A stretch of DNA of 10,195 bases from an uncultured Oscillospiraceae bacterium (GTDB taxonomy: Bacteria; Bacillota; Clostridia; Oscillospirales; Oscillospiraceae), in assembly GCA_905234575.1 (NCBI GenBank), contig CAJOIG010000045.1:1-10195 (forward strand), written 5' to 3'. Both the position numbers and the translations under genes were made by a program. The notes beneath the pieces were generated by a model. The model saw only the letters and a list, made by a program, of their open reading frames with translations, was not told where the DNA came from and ran no database searches. Within the stretch, counting starts at the first letter, position 1. Each line of letters starts with the position of its first letter. Positions 1 through 5,992 of this stretch are shown in pieces.

Positions 1-65
1 TCCGCCCAGACGAGCGGATCGATCCAGGCCTTGTCCTCCAGGGTGACGGGATGAAAGTCGATCAT
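1..65 (-). CDS. Probable DUF2156 family protein (N-terminal fragment, cut by window edge)
   Basis: Only the first 21 codons are visible; the gene continues beyond the left edge. The reading begins MIDFHPVTLEDKAWIDPLVW, which resembles the start of clostridial DUF2156 proteins (GNAT-fold, related to the C-terminal domain of phosphatidylglycerol lysyltransferases), where an opening like 'I-F-x-P-[LV]-T-L-E-D-K' is common. Its ATG overlaps the TGA of the uracil-DNA glycosylase gene in a 4-base ATGA, so it is probably translationally coupled to that gene and is the fifth gene of the leftward operon. The family call rests on recall of a short N-terminal motif, so it is tentative; the existence of a coding start here is better supported by the overlap. 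Confidence 0.55.
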   Translation of the reverse strand, partial: MIDFHPVTLEDKAWIDPLVWA

Positions 66-616
66 GACAGTTTACGTATCTCCTGCTGTAATTGCTTGAG
101 GTCCACAAAGGTCTCCGGGCGCTTGGATGGGTCCCGGAGCAGGGCGGAGGGGTGATAGAGCGCCATGGCCGGGCGGCCCAGGACGTTATACCACTGACCG
201 TGCTCCTTCGTGATTCGGAAGTCCGCGCGGATGAAGGCCGTTGCCGCGATCCGCCCGAGAAACACGAGAATGCGGGGGTTTACGAGCTCGATCTGCCGCT
301 GCAGCCAGCCGATGCAGGCCATCTGCTCGTCGGGCAGCGGGTCCCGGTTGCGGGGCGGGCGGCATTTGACGATGTTCGCGATATAGACCTTTGTCCGGTC
401 GAGGTCGATGATCTCGAGCATGGTGTCGAGGAGCTGGCCCGCCGGGCCGACGAAGGGCTCGCCCTTCCGGTCCTCCTGCTCGCCGGGGCCCTCCCCGATG
501 AACATGACGTCGGCGTTCTCGTTCCCGACGCCGAAGACGAGGTTCGTCCTCGTGCTGCCGAGCTCGCAGCGCCGGCAGTCCGCGCATTCGCGCTTCAGAG
601 CGTCCCAGCTGTCCAT
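62..616 (-). CDS. Family 4 uracil-DNA glycosylase (4Fe-4S, thermostable-type UDGa)
   Basis: A 184-aa protein that should remove uracil from DNA (from cytosine deamination or dUMP misincorporation), starting base excision repair in the cytoplasm. Visible hallmarks: Cys14 and Cys17 (CRRC) and Cys85 and Cys101, the four-cysteine pattern that holds the 4Fe-4S cluster in family 4 enzymes; the active-site motif GEGPGEQED at 41-49; the conserved block KCRPPRNRDP at 84-93; and the HPS motif at 155-157 that contacts the uracil site. The length is close to the family's usual roughly 190-220 aa. The ATG at 616 was chosen because homology starts there and the longer in-frame extension to 883 is arginine/proline-rich antisense-like sequence lying inside the NUDIX gene. 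The gene overlaps the end of the upstream NUDIX gene by 22 bp and the start of the next gene by 4 bp, so translational coupling is likely. A weak CGGAG lies about 11 nt before the start. Confidence 0.93.
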   Translation of the reverse strand: MDSWDALKRECADCRRCELGSTRTNLVFGVGNENADVMFIGEGPGEQEDRKGEPFVGPAGQLLDTMLEIIDLDRTKVYIANIVKCRPPRNRDPLPDEQMACIGWLQRQIELVNPRILVFLGRIAATAFIRADFRITKEHGQWYNVLGRPAMALYHPSALLRDPSKRPETFVDLKQLQQEIRKLS

Positions 617-1191
617 AGCTTCGCAAGCTCCGGCGTGACGATCTGGCTCCAGGTCTCCATGCGGTCGAGGTCGTCGCCCAGGGAGGCGATGGGCGCAAAG
701 CCGCCCTCGAGCTTTTCCGTCTCCCGGACGGCGCAGGAGCCGGCGGTGGTGAGGGTGAAGAAAAAGCCCAGGTGGACGCTGCCGACGTCGTTGCCGCTGT
801 CGTTTATGAGGCCGCGCAGGGTGAGGACGCCAAAGTCGTCCAGCGCGACCTCCTCCTCGATCTCCCGGCGCAGGCAGTTCCATAACCAGTCGCCGTTTTC
901 GCGGTCGGTCTCGTTGATATGCCCGCCGACGCCGAGGCTGAGCTTCCCGTGCAGGCGGCTCTCTCCGCCCTTGTTCAGGCGGCGGGTGACGAACACGTCG
1001 TCTCCGCGCACGACGGCGACGTAGGGGATGATCTGCCGGTATTCCGGGCTCTCCTCCGCGGTGGGCCGGGGCAGGAAGAAGCCGTCCCTGCGGATGAGGT
1101 CCAGGACCTCGTCCTCCCGGCCGGTGATGAGGCCGTTCGTCTCCACGATGTCCCCGAGGGACGCGGTCTTTACGACCAGTACGTTTTCCAT
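595..1191 (-). CDS. NUDIX-domain hydrolase-like protein
   Basis: A 198-aa protein of a NUDIX subfamily often annotated in Firmicutes as NUDIX hydrolase or 'phosphoesterase'. The NUDIX region is seen as a glycine turn GVGGHINE (87-94) followed by a helix ending in R109-E110-I111-E112-E113-E114, the metal-binding REUXEE core. The spacing between the glycine and this core is longer than in the standard box (GX5EX7REUXEEXGU), and the usual final glycine is Ala116, so the loop carries an insertion. The substrate cannot be read from the sequence; NUDIX enzymes cleave nucleoside diphosphates linked to another moiety. The protein also has an N-terminal extension of about 55 residues before the NUDIX fold. 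GAGGA at 1196-1200 lies just upstream of the ATG, and the gene begins 10 bp after the stop of the ABC exporter gene. Its coupling to a uracil-DNA glycosylase would suit nucleotide housekeeping, but that is inference. Confidence 0.82.
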   Translation of the reverse strand: MENVLVVKTASLGDIVETNGLITGREDEVLDLIRRDGFFLPRPTAEESPEYRQIIPYVAVVRGDDVFVTRRLNKGGESRLHGKLSLGVGGHINETDRENGDWLWNCLRREIEEEVALDDFGVLTLRGLINDSGNDVGSVHLGFFFTLTTAGSCAVRETEKLEGGFAPIASLGDDLDRMETWSQIVTPELAKLWTAGTL

Positions 1192-1201
1192 GCGGTCCTC
1201 C

Positions 1202-3196
1202 TCAGTCGAGCTCGCTCTGTCCGGTGTAGAGCATGTAGTAGCGGCCCTGCTTTTCGAGCAGCTCGTCGTGGCTGCCGCGCTCCACGATCTCGCCGTGCTC
1301 GATGACGACGATGGCCTTGGCGTTGCGGACCGTGGAGAGCCGGTGGGCGATGACGAACACCGTCCGTCCCTCCATGAGCGCGTCCATGCCCCGGTCGATG
1401 AGCTTTTCCGTGCGGGTGTCGATGGAGCTCGTGGCCTCGTCGAGGATCATGACGGGATGCCGGGCGACGGCGGTGCGGGCGATGGCGAGGAGCTGTCTCT
1501 GGCCCTGGGAGAGGTTCTGGCCGTTGCCGGTGATCATGGTGTCGTAGCCGTCGGGCAGGCGGGTGATGAAGCCGTGGGCGTTCGCGGCCTTCGCGGCGGC
1601 GATGCACTCCTCGTCCGTGGCGTCGAGCTTGCCGTAGCGGATGTTTTCCATGACGGTGCCGGTGAAGAGGTTCGTGTCCTGGAGCACCATGCCGAGGCTG
1701 CGGCGCAGGGCGGATTTTTTGATGGTCTTGCCGTCGAGTCCGTCCACGAGGATGCGCCCGCCGTCAATCTCGTAGAAGCGGTTAATGAGGTTCGTGACGG
1801 TGGTCTTGCCCGCGCCGGTGGAGCCGACGAAGGCGATCTTCTGGCCGGGATCGGCCCAGACGGTGAAGTCCTTCAAAACGGGCTTTCCCTCCACGTAGGA
1901 GAAGTCCACGTGCTCGAGGCGCACCGCGCCGAGGACCTCCTTGTAAGAGAAGGAGCCGTCCTCCTCCGGGATCTTCCAGGCCCAGAGGCCCGTGCGCTCG
2001 CCGTGCCCGGTCTCGGTGAGGGTCCCGTCGGGCGCGCGGTTCACGGTGACGAGGTCGATGGTCCCCCCGTCCGGCTCCGGCTCGTGGTCGATGACGGCGA
2101 AGATGCGCTCGGCGCCCGCGATGGCGGAGAAGAGGTTGATGGCCTGGTTCGACATCATGTTGATGGGCATGGTGACCTGGCGGATGTAGTTGAGGTACAC
2201 GCCGAGGGAGCCGATGGTGAACCGGCCCGCTACGGTCATGAAGCCGCCGAGGACCGCCGTGACGGCGTAGCAGATGTTCATGACGGCGTTCATGGTGGGG
2301 AAGATGGCGGCGCCGAGGAACATGGCGAAGATGGAGTTTTCCCGGTATTCGTCGTTCAGCCCGTCGAAGGCCTTTTTCGCGCGGGCCTCGTAGCTGAACG
2401 CCTTGACGACCTTCAGCCCGCCCAGCATCTCCTCGATGTTGCCGTTCATGACCCCGAGGGCGGACTGCTGCTTTTTGAAGAGGATGCGGGAGTATTTCCC
2501 GACGCCCTTCACGAGCAGGAAGGACAGGGCGATGGTCAGGGCGGTGATGAGAAAGAGCTTCCAGCTCAGCAGCAGCATCAGCACCACGGTGCCGATGAAG
2601 GTGATGATGCCGGAGATGAACTGTACGATGCCCTGCTCGAGGGCCATCTGCACGTTGTCCGCATCGTTCGTGAAGCGGCTCATCAGCTCGCCGTGAGGAT
2701 GGGCGTCGAAATAGGTGATGGGCAGCTCCTGCAGCGCGGCGAAGAGGTCCCGGCGCAGGGCGTTCGTGGACCACTGGGCGAGGTTCATGCAGGCCCGGGA
2801 GGTGAAGTAGGTGGCCACGGCGCTCGCGAGATAGATGCCCGTGAGGATGAGGAGCTGGCCGGCGAGGGCGGCGTAGTCCTTCTCCGGCTGGGTGATGAGC
2901 GGGACGATGTAGTCGTCGATGAGGGGCTTGAGGAAGTAGCTCGCCGCGAGGCTGCACCCCGTGGAGACGAGCATCAGCAGGAGGATGAGGGCGAACATGC
3001 CCTTTTTCTTCCCGGCGTAGCCCAGGATCCGCAGCAGGGTGCCCTTGGTGTCCTTGGGCTTGCGGAAGTCCCGGCCGCCGCCGGGACCGGGTCCGCGGGC
3101 GAGGTTTTTGTAGAGCTTCTCGTCGTTCGTGTCGACACTGTCCACGGCGACCCGCTCGCGGAGCTGGGCGAGGACGGACTTGCGTTTCTCAGCCAT
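1202..3196 (-). CDS. ABC exporter half-transporter A (ABC transmembrane + ATPase domains), catalytic-Glu subunit
   Basis: A 664-aa type IV (MsbA/Sav1866-fold) ABC exporter subunit, longer than the usual ~580-620 aa. The layout is a cytoplasmic N-terminal extension of about 60 residues with a glycine/proline-rich stretch (35-41); six predicted membrane helices (about 66-90, 110-131, 190-212, 213-231, 292-322, 328-355); a linker insertion of about 45 residues (375-420); and an ATPase domain. ATPase motifs: Walker A GSTGAGKT (458-465), Q-loop Gln506, signature LSQGQ (562-566, Gln in place of the first Gly of LSGGQ), Walker B VMILDE (582-587) with catalytic Glu587, D-loop S-S-I-D (590-593), switch His618. 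The intact Glu and His with an altered signature match the 'consensus-site' partner in heterodimers such as TM287/288 or BmrCD. The start overlaps the end of half-transporter B by 8 bp, so the two are probably made together as a heterodimer. The substrate (drug, lipid or peptide) is unknown. Confidence 0.93.
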   Translation of the reverse strand: MAEKRKSVLAQLRERVAVDSVDTNDEKLYKNLARGPGPGGGRDFRKPKDTKGTLLRILGYAGKKKGMFALILLLMLVSTGCSLAASYFLKPLIDDYIVPLITQPEKDYAALAGQLLILTGIYLASAVATYFTSRACMNLAQWSTNALRRDLFAALQELPITYFDAHPHGELMSRFTNDADNVQMALEQGIVQFISGIITFIGTVVLMLLLSWKLFLITALTIALSFLLVKGVGKYSRILFKKQQSALGVMNGNIEEMLGGLKVVKAFSYEARAKKAFDGLNDEYRENSIFAMFLGAAIFPTMNAVMNICYAVTAVLGGFMTVAGRFTIGSLGVYLNYIRQVTMPINMMSNQAINLFSAIAGAERIFAVIDHEPEPDGGTIDLVTVNRAPDGTLTETGHGERTGLWAWKIPEEDGSFSYKEVLGAVRLEHVDFSYVEGKPVLKDFTVWADPGQKIAFVGSTGAGKTTVTNLINRFYEIDGGRILVDGLDGKTIKKSALRRSLGMVLQDTNLFTGTVMENIRYGKLDATDEECIAAAKAANAHGFITRLPDGYDTMITGNGQNLSQGQRQLLAIARTAVARHPVMILDEATSSIDTRTEKLIDRGMDALMEGRTVFVIAHRLSTVRNAKAIVVIEHGEIVERGSHDELLEKQGRYYMLYTGQSELD

Positions 3197-4934
3197 TGGA
3201 CAGCGCCTCCTTTACCTGGGAATTGTAGATGTCCCGGTAGATGGGACTTACGCGCATGAGCTCGTCGTGCGTGCCGATGCTCTCGATGCGGCCGTCGTCC
3301 AGCACGAGAATCTTGTCCGCGCCGACGACGGAGGAGATGCGCTGGGCGATGATGAACACGGTGGTGTCCTTCAGCTCCCGCTTGAAGCTCTCGCGGATGC
3401 GGGCCTCGGTGTCAGAGTCCACGGCGCTCGTGCTGTCGTCGAGGATGAGGATCGCCGGACGCTTGAGCATGGCCCGCGAGATGCACAGGCGCTGCTTCTG
3501 TCCGCCGGAGACGTTGGTACCTCCCTGGTGGATCATGGTGTCGAGCCCGTCCGGGCGGTCCGCCACGAGCTCCCAGGCCTGGGCGGCGCGCAGGGCGGCC
3601 TCCAGCTCAGCGTCCGTGGCGTCCTCCTTGCCCCAGAGCAGGTTCTCCCGGATGGTGCCGGTGAAGAGGACGTTGTTCTGCAGCACCATCCCCACCGCGG
3701 CGCGCAGGTCCTCGATGCGGTAGTCCCGCACGTCCACGCCGTCCACGAGGATGCGGCCCTCGGTCACGTCATAGAAGCGGGGGATGAGGTTCACGAGGCT
3801 CGACTTGCCGGAGCCCGTGCCGCCGACGATGGCGACGGTCTCGCCCGGCGCGGCGGAGAAGCTGATGTCCCGCAGGACCTCCTCGCCGGTGCCGGTCTTC
3901 GAATAGCGGAAGCCGACGTTCTCGAACACCACGGAGCCGTGGTCGTGGGCGACGGTCCGGGCGGGCGCGTCCTCCTTCGAGCGGATGTCGGGCACGGTGT
4001 CCAGCACCTCCGCGATGCGCTTGCCGCAGGCCCGGCTGCGGGTGTACTGCATGAGGACCATGGAGAACATCATGACGCTGAACATGATCTGCGTCAGATA
4101 GCTGATGACGGCGAGGAGCTGGCCGGACTGGATCTCGCCGGTCGCCACCATCCGGCCGCCGAACCAGTACAGGCAGAGGGTCACGGCGTTCAGGATGATC
4201 GTGGCCATGGGGGTCATGGCGATGATGACGCCCACGGCGCGCAGGTTCGCGCGGGTGAGGTCGTCGTTGGCCTTTTTGAACTTCTCGCGCTCGTACCGCT
4301 GGCGGACGAAGGCCTTCACCACGCGGATGGCGATGAGGTTCTCCTGGATGTCGGCGTTCATGGCGTCGAGCTTCTGCTGCACGATGGTGAAGAGCTTATC
4401 CACGAAGCGCATCACGCTGATGACGCCGAGGAACAGCACCGGCACCGCGATGAGGTAGATGAGGGCGAGCTTCCAGCTGTAGCCGATGACGATGACGACC
4501 GCCACAATGAGCTGGAACGGCGCCTGGATGAAGGTCCGCATCATCATCTGCACCGAGTTCTGGAGCTGGCGCACGTCGCTCGTGGTGCGGGTTACGAGGC
4601 TCGCGGTGGAGAAGCGGTCGATGTCCCCGAAGGAAAACTCCTGGATGTGGTGGAACATCGCCACGCGCAGGTTGGAGCCGAAGCCGTTTGAGGCCCGGGA
4701 GGCGTGCCAGGTGCTCAGAAATCCGGCCGCGAGGCTCACGAGCGCCAGCAGCGTCATGAGGATGCCGCAGCGGATGATGTAGGCCCGGTCGCCGCCCGCC
4801 ACGCCGACGTCCACGATGTTCGACATGAGCGTCGGCAGAGCCAGCGTCACGACGGACTCCAGCAAAACGAAGATGGGGGTCAGGATGAGGGAGTTTTTGT
4901 ACTTCCCCCAGTACCCGGTCAGGATCTCACGCAT
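3189..4934 (-). CDS. ABC exporter half-transporter B (degenerate ATP-site subunit)
   Basis: A 581-aa ABC exporter subunit, first gene of the leftward operon. Six predicted membrane helices (about 15-42, 52-75, 137-151, 155-178, 235-258, 270-296) are followed by an ATPase domain with Walker A GGTGSGKS (371-378), Q-loop Gln419, signature VSGGQ (475-479), Walker B ILILDD (495-500) and switch residue Gln531. Two catalytic residues are non-standard: Asp500 stands where the catalytic Glu normally is, and Gln531 replaces the switch His. These changes are known from the degenerate-site subunit of heterodimeric exporters of the TM287/288, BmrCD and LmrCD type, so this protein most likely pairs with half-transporter A encoded immediately downstream. 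The ATG at 4934 is preceded by AAGGAG (4947-4952), about 12 nt away. The gene is divergent from the spoIIIA operon. The exported substrate cannot be inferred. Confidence 0.93.
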   Translation of the reverse strand: MREILTGYWGKYKNSLILTPIFVLLESVVTLALPTLMSNIVDVGVAGGDRAYIIRCGILMTLLALVSLAAGFLSTWHASRASNGFGSNLRVAMFHHIQEFSFGDIDRFSTASLVTRTTSDVRQLQNSVQMMMRTFIQAPFQLIVAVVIVIGYSWKLALIYLIAVPVLFLGVISVMRFVDKLFTIVQQKLDAMNADIQENLIAIRVVKAFVRQRYEREKFKKANDDLTRANLRAVGVIIAMTPMATIILNAVTLCLYWFGGRMVATGEIQSGQLLAVISYLTQIMFSVMMFSMVLMQYTRSRACGKRIAEVLDTVPDIRSKEDAPARTVAHDHGSVVFENVGFRYSKTGTGEEVLRDISFSAAPGETVAIVGGTGSGKSSLVNLIPRFYDVTEGRILVDGVDVRDYRIEDLRAAVGMVLQNNVLFTGTIRENLLWGKEDATDAELEAALRAAQAWELVADRPDGLDTMIHQGGTNVSGGQKQRLCISRAMLKRPAILILDDSTSAVDSDTEARIRESFKRELKDTTVFIIAQRISSVVGADKILVLDDGRIESIGTHDELMRVSPIYRDIYNSQVKEALSNG

Positions 4935-4946
4935 AGATCAAGATAC

Positions 4947-4952
4947 TCCTTC
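4947..4952 (-). promoter_or_regulatory. Ribosome binding site of ABC exporter gene B
   Basis: Read on the minus strand, AGAAGGAG precedes the ATG at 4934 with about 12 nt between GGAG and the start codon. It fixes the start of the first gene of the leftward operon. Confidence 0.7.
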
Positions 4953-4972
4953 TTATTATACAGAACCATACA

Positions 4973-5001
4973 ATTATACAGGAAACCCGGGAGATAGAAA
5001 A
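4973..5001 (-). promoter_or_regulatory. Candidate sigma-A-type promoter of the leftward ABC exporter/repair operon
   Basis: On the minus strand a perfect TATAAT -10 box lies at 4978-4973. A weak -35 candidate TTTTCT lies at 5001-4996, 17 bp upstream. A second TATAAT occurs at 4960-4955, closer to the gene, but its -35 region is poor. The surrounding 60 bp are conspicuously AT-rich for this GC-rich genome. The -10 match is strong and the -35 assignment weak. Confidence 0.5.
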
Positions 5002-5023
5002 GAACAATTTGTAAATTCCCGGG
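4986..5023. repeat. Inverted repeat CCCGGGA ... TCCCGGG in the divergent promoter region
   Basis: CCCGGGA (4986-4992) and TCCCGGG (5017-5023) are perfect inverted copies of 7 bp separated by 24 bp of AT-rich DNA, and they flank the -35 area of the leftward promoter. Each copy contains the CCCGGG palindrome. Read on the plus strand, the second arm is followed by GA and seven T residues, so the structure also looks like a weak plus-strand terminator. Whether it acts as an operator pair or a terminator cannot be decided here. Confidence 0.45.
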
Positions 5024-5028
5024 GATTT
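5013..5028. repeat. 16-bp near-perfect palindrome AAATTCCCGGGGATTT
   Basis: The two halves of AAATTCCCGGGGATTT are complementary apart from one mismatched pair (T5017 against G5024). It sits between the two divergent promoters, a location typical of an operator. No regulator is encoded in the window to match it. Confidence 0.4.
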
Positions 5029-5030
5029 TT

Positions 5031-5042
5031 TTCCGCGCGGAA
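5031..5042. repeat. 12-bp perfect palindrome TTCCGCGCGGAA
   Basis: A perfect palindrome about 20 bp upstream of the proposed sigma-E -35 element of spoIIIAA. It could be a protein binding site. GC-rich DNA produces such palindromes by chance more often than AT-rich DNA, so support is modest. Confidence 0.35.
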
Positions 5043-5060
5043 TCGCCGTGGCCGGGACGG

Positions 5061-5089
5061 GCATATCCGGCGCCCGGGCGCCATAGACT
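5061..5089 (+). promoter_or_regulatory. Sigma-E-type promoter of the spoIIIA operon
   Basis: GCATATC at 5061-5067 matches the sigma-E -35 element (ATAt core) and CATAGACT at 5082-5089 matches the -10 element CATAcaaT at six of eight positions, with a 14-bp spacer. This is the spacing of known sigma-E promoters. The spoIIIA operon is under mother-cell sigma-E control in B. subtilis. Transcription would start near 5096, giving a very short leader of about 18 nt that begins just before the ribosome binding site. The spacer consists almost entirely of a perfect 14-bp palindrome (5069-5082). Confidence 0.65.
5069..5082. repeat. 14-bp perfect palindrome GGCGCCCGGGCGCC inside the spoIIIA promoter spacer
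   Basis: The sequence is identical to its own reverse complement over 14 bp. It runs from just after the -35 element to the first base of the -10 element of the proposed sigma-E promoter. A bound protein here would block RNA polymerase, so an operator role is possible. A chance GC-rich palindrome is the alternative. Confidence 0.45.
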
Positions 5090-5101
5090 TGTCCTGCGAG
5101 G

Positions 5102-5108
5102 GGAGGGG
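5102..5108 (+). promoter_or_regulatory. Ribosome binding site deciding the spoIIIAA start
   Basis: GGAGGGG at 5102-5108 leaves 5-7 nt to the ATG at 5114. It favours that ATG over the GTG at 5108, which lies inside the ribosome binding site itself. Confidence 0.7.
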
Positions 5109-5113
5109 TGACG

Positions 5114-5992
5114 ATGGACGGGTTTTCCATGGCGGCGGCGCTGCTGCCGGGCGAGCTGCGCCGGGCGGCAGAGCGCCTGGACCCGGCGGACCGCCGACGC
5201 TGCGAGGAGCTTCGCCTGCGCCGGGGCCGACGTCCCACCGCGCTGCTCGGCGGACGGGAGCGTCCGTTCCGGGCGGAGCCCGTCACGGAGCCGGAGCTGC
5301 GCCGGGTGATGGAGCTTGCCACGCGGGCGTCCCTCCACGCCGCGGAGGCCGAGCTGCGCCGGGGGTATCTCTCCGCGCCCGGCGGCGTGCGGGTGGGCGT
5401 CTGCGGCACGGGCGTGCCGGGCCGGGACGGTCCGGGCGGCCTGCGGGCGTTTACATCCCTTGCCATCCGCATCCCCCGGGCGGTGCCCGGCTGCGCGGAC
5501 GGGATCTGGGAGGCGGTGACGGCGGGGGGCTTCCGGTCCCTTCTCGCGGTGTCGCCGCCCGGCGCGGGCAAGACGACGCTCCTGCGGGAGCTCGTCCGAC
5601 GCCTGTCGGAGAGCGGGCTGCGGATCTGCGTCGCGGACGAGCGGGGGGAGCTCGCGGGCTTCGAGCCGGAGGGCGCGGGCTTCGATCTCGGCCCCCACAC
5701 CGACGTGATGACCGGCGTGCCCAAGGCGGCCGCGGCGGGGATGCTCCTGCGGTCCATGAACCCGCAGGTCCTCGCCATGGACGAGATCGCGGATGCCGCG
5801 GAGGCGGAGGCGCTCCTAGCGGCGGTGGGCTGCGGCGTTGCCCTCCTGGCCTCCGTCCACGGAGCGGACCTCCGGGACGCCCGACGGCGTCCGGCCTGCC
5901 GGATGCTGCTGGACGCGGGAGCCTTTCGACGCTGTGTGACGGTAACCTGCCGCGGCGGCGTCCGGTCCTGCCGGGCGGAGGAGCTGCCTTGA
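5114..5992 (+). CDS. spoIIIAA: Stage III sporulation protein AA (ATPase)
   Basis: A 292-aa cytoplasmic ATPase of the type II/IV secretion-like family, thought to power or assemble the mother cell-forespore channel formed by the other SpoIIIA proteins. An N-terminal region rich in charged residues (about 1-110) precedes the ATPase core. Walker A is SPPGAGKTT (147-155) with Lys153; the motif opens with Ser where a Gly is usual. Walker B is VLAMDEI (219-225) with D223-E224. VADERGEL (173-180) and a D-V-M-T-G-V-P-K stretch (197-204) are also typical of the family. Length is slightly under the B. subtilis protein (about 307 aa). First gene of the operon; its last codons overlap the TTG start of spoIIIAB. 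The ATG at 5114 is chosen from ribosome binding site spacing; a GTG at 5108 would add two residues. Expression is expected in the mother cell from the sigma-E promoter upstream. Confidence 0.95.
   Translation: MDGFSMAAALLPGELRRAAERLDPADRRRCEELRLRRGRRPTALLGGRERPFRAEPVTEPELRRVMELATRASLHAAEAELRRGYLSAPGGVRVGVCGTGVPGRDGPGGLRAFTSLAIRIPRAVPGCADGIWEAVTAGGFRSLLAVSPPGAGKTTLLRELVRRLSESGLRICVADERGELAGFEPEGAGFDLGPHTDVMTGVPKAAAAGMLLRSMNPQVLAMDEIADAAEAEALLAAVGCGVALLASVHGADLRDARRRPACRMLLDAGAFRRCVTVTCRGGVRSCRAEELP
5977..5983 (+). promoter_or_regulatory. Ribosome binding site supporting the TTG start of spoIIIAB
   Basis: GGAGGAG at 5977-5983, inside the 3' end of spoIIIAA, ends 5 nt before the TTG at 5989. 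No ATG or GTG at a comparable distance gives a full-length SpoIIIAB, so TTG is the likely initiator. Confidence 0.75.

Noticed and set aside
617..883. N-terminal extension of the uracil-DNA glycosylase
   Set aside because: The in-frame sequence is Arg/Pro/His-rich and lies within the NUDIX gene in another frame. Family homology begins at the ATG at 616.
1028..3259. A 743-codon plus-strand open frame antisense to the ABC exporter gene A
   Set aside because: Its translation is dominated by Gly, Asp, Glu, His, Val and Ala with no recognisable domain, as expected for the reverse complement of a GC-rich gene with biased third positions. The minus strand encodes an unmistakable ABC exporter over the same span.
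3129..4691. A 520-codon plus-strand open frame antisense to ABC exporter gene B
   Set aside because: Same compositional signature of an antisense shadow; no ribosome binding site or domain, while the minus strand has full ABC motifs.
5002..5007. TTGTTC as the -35 element of the leftward promoter
   Set aside because: It matches the -35 consensus better than TTTTCT but sits 23 bp from the TATAAT at 4978-4973, too far for normal spacing.
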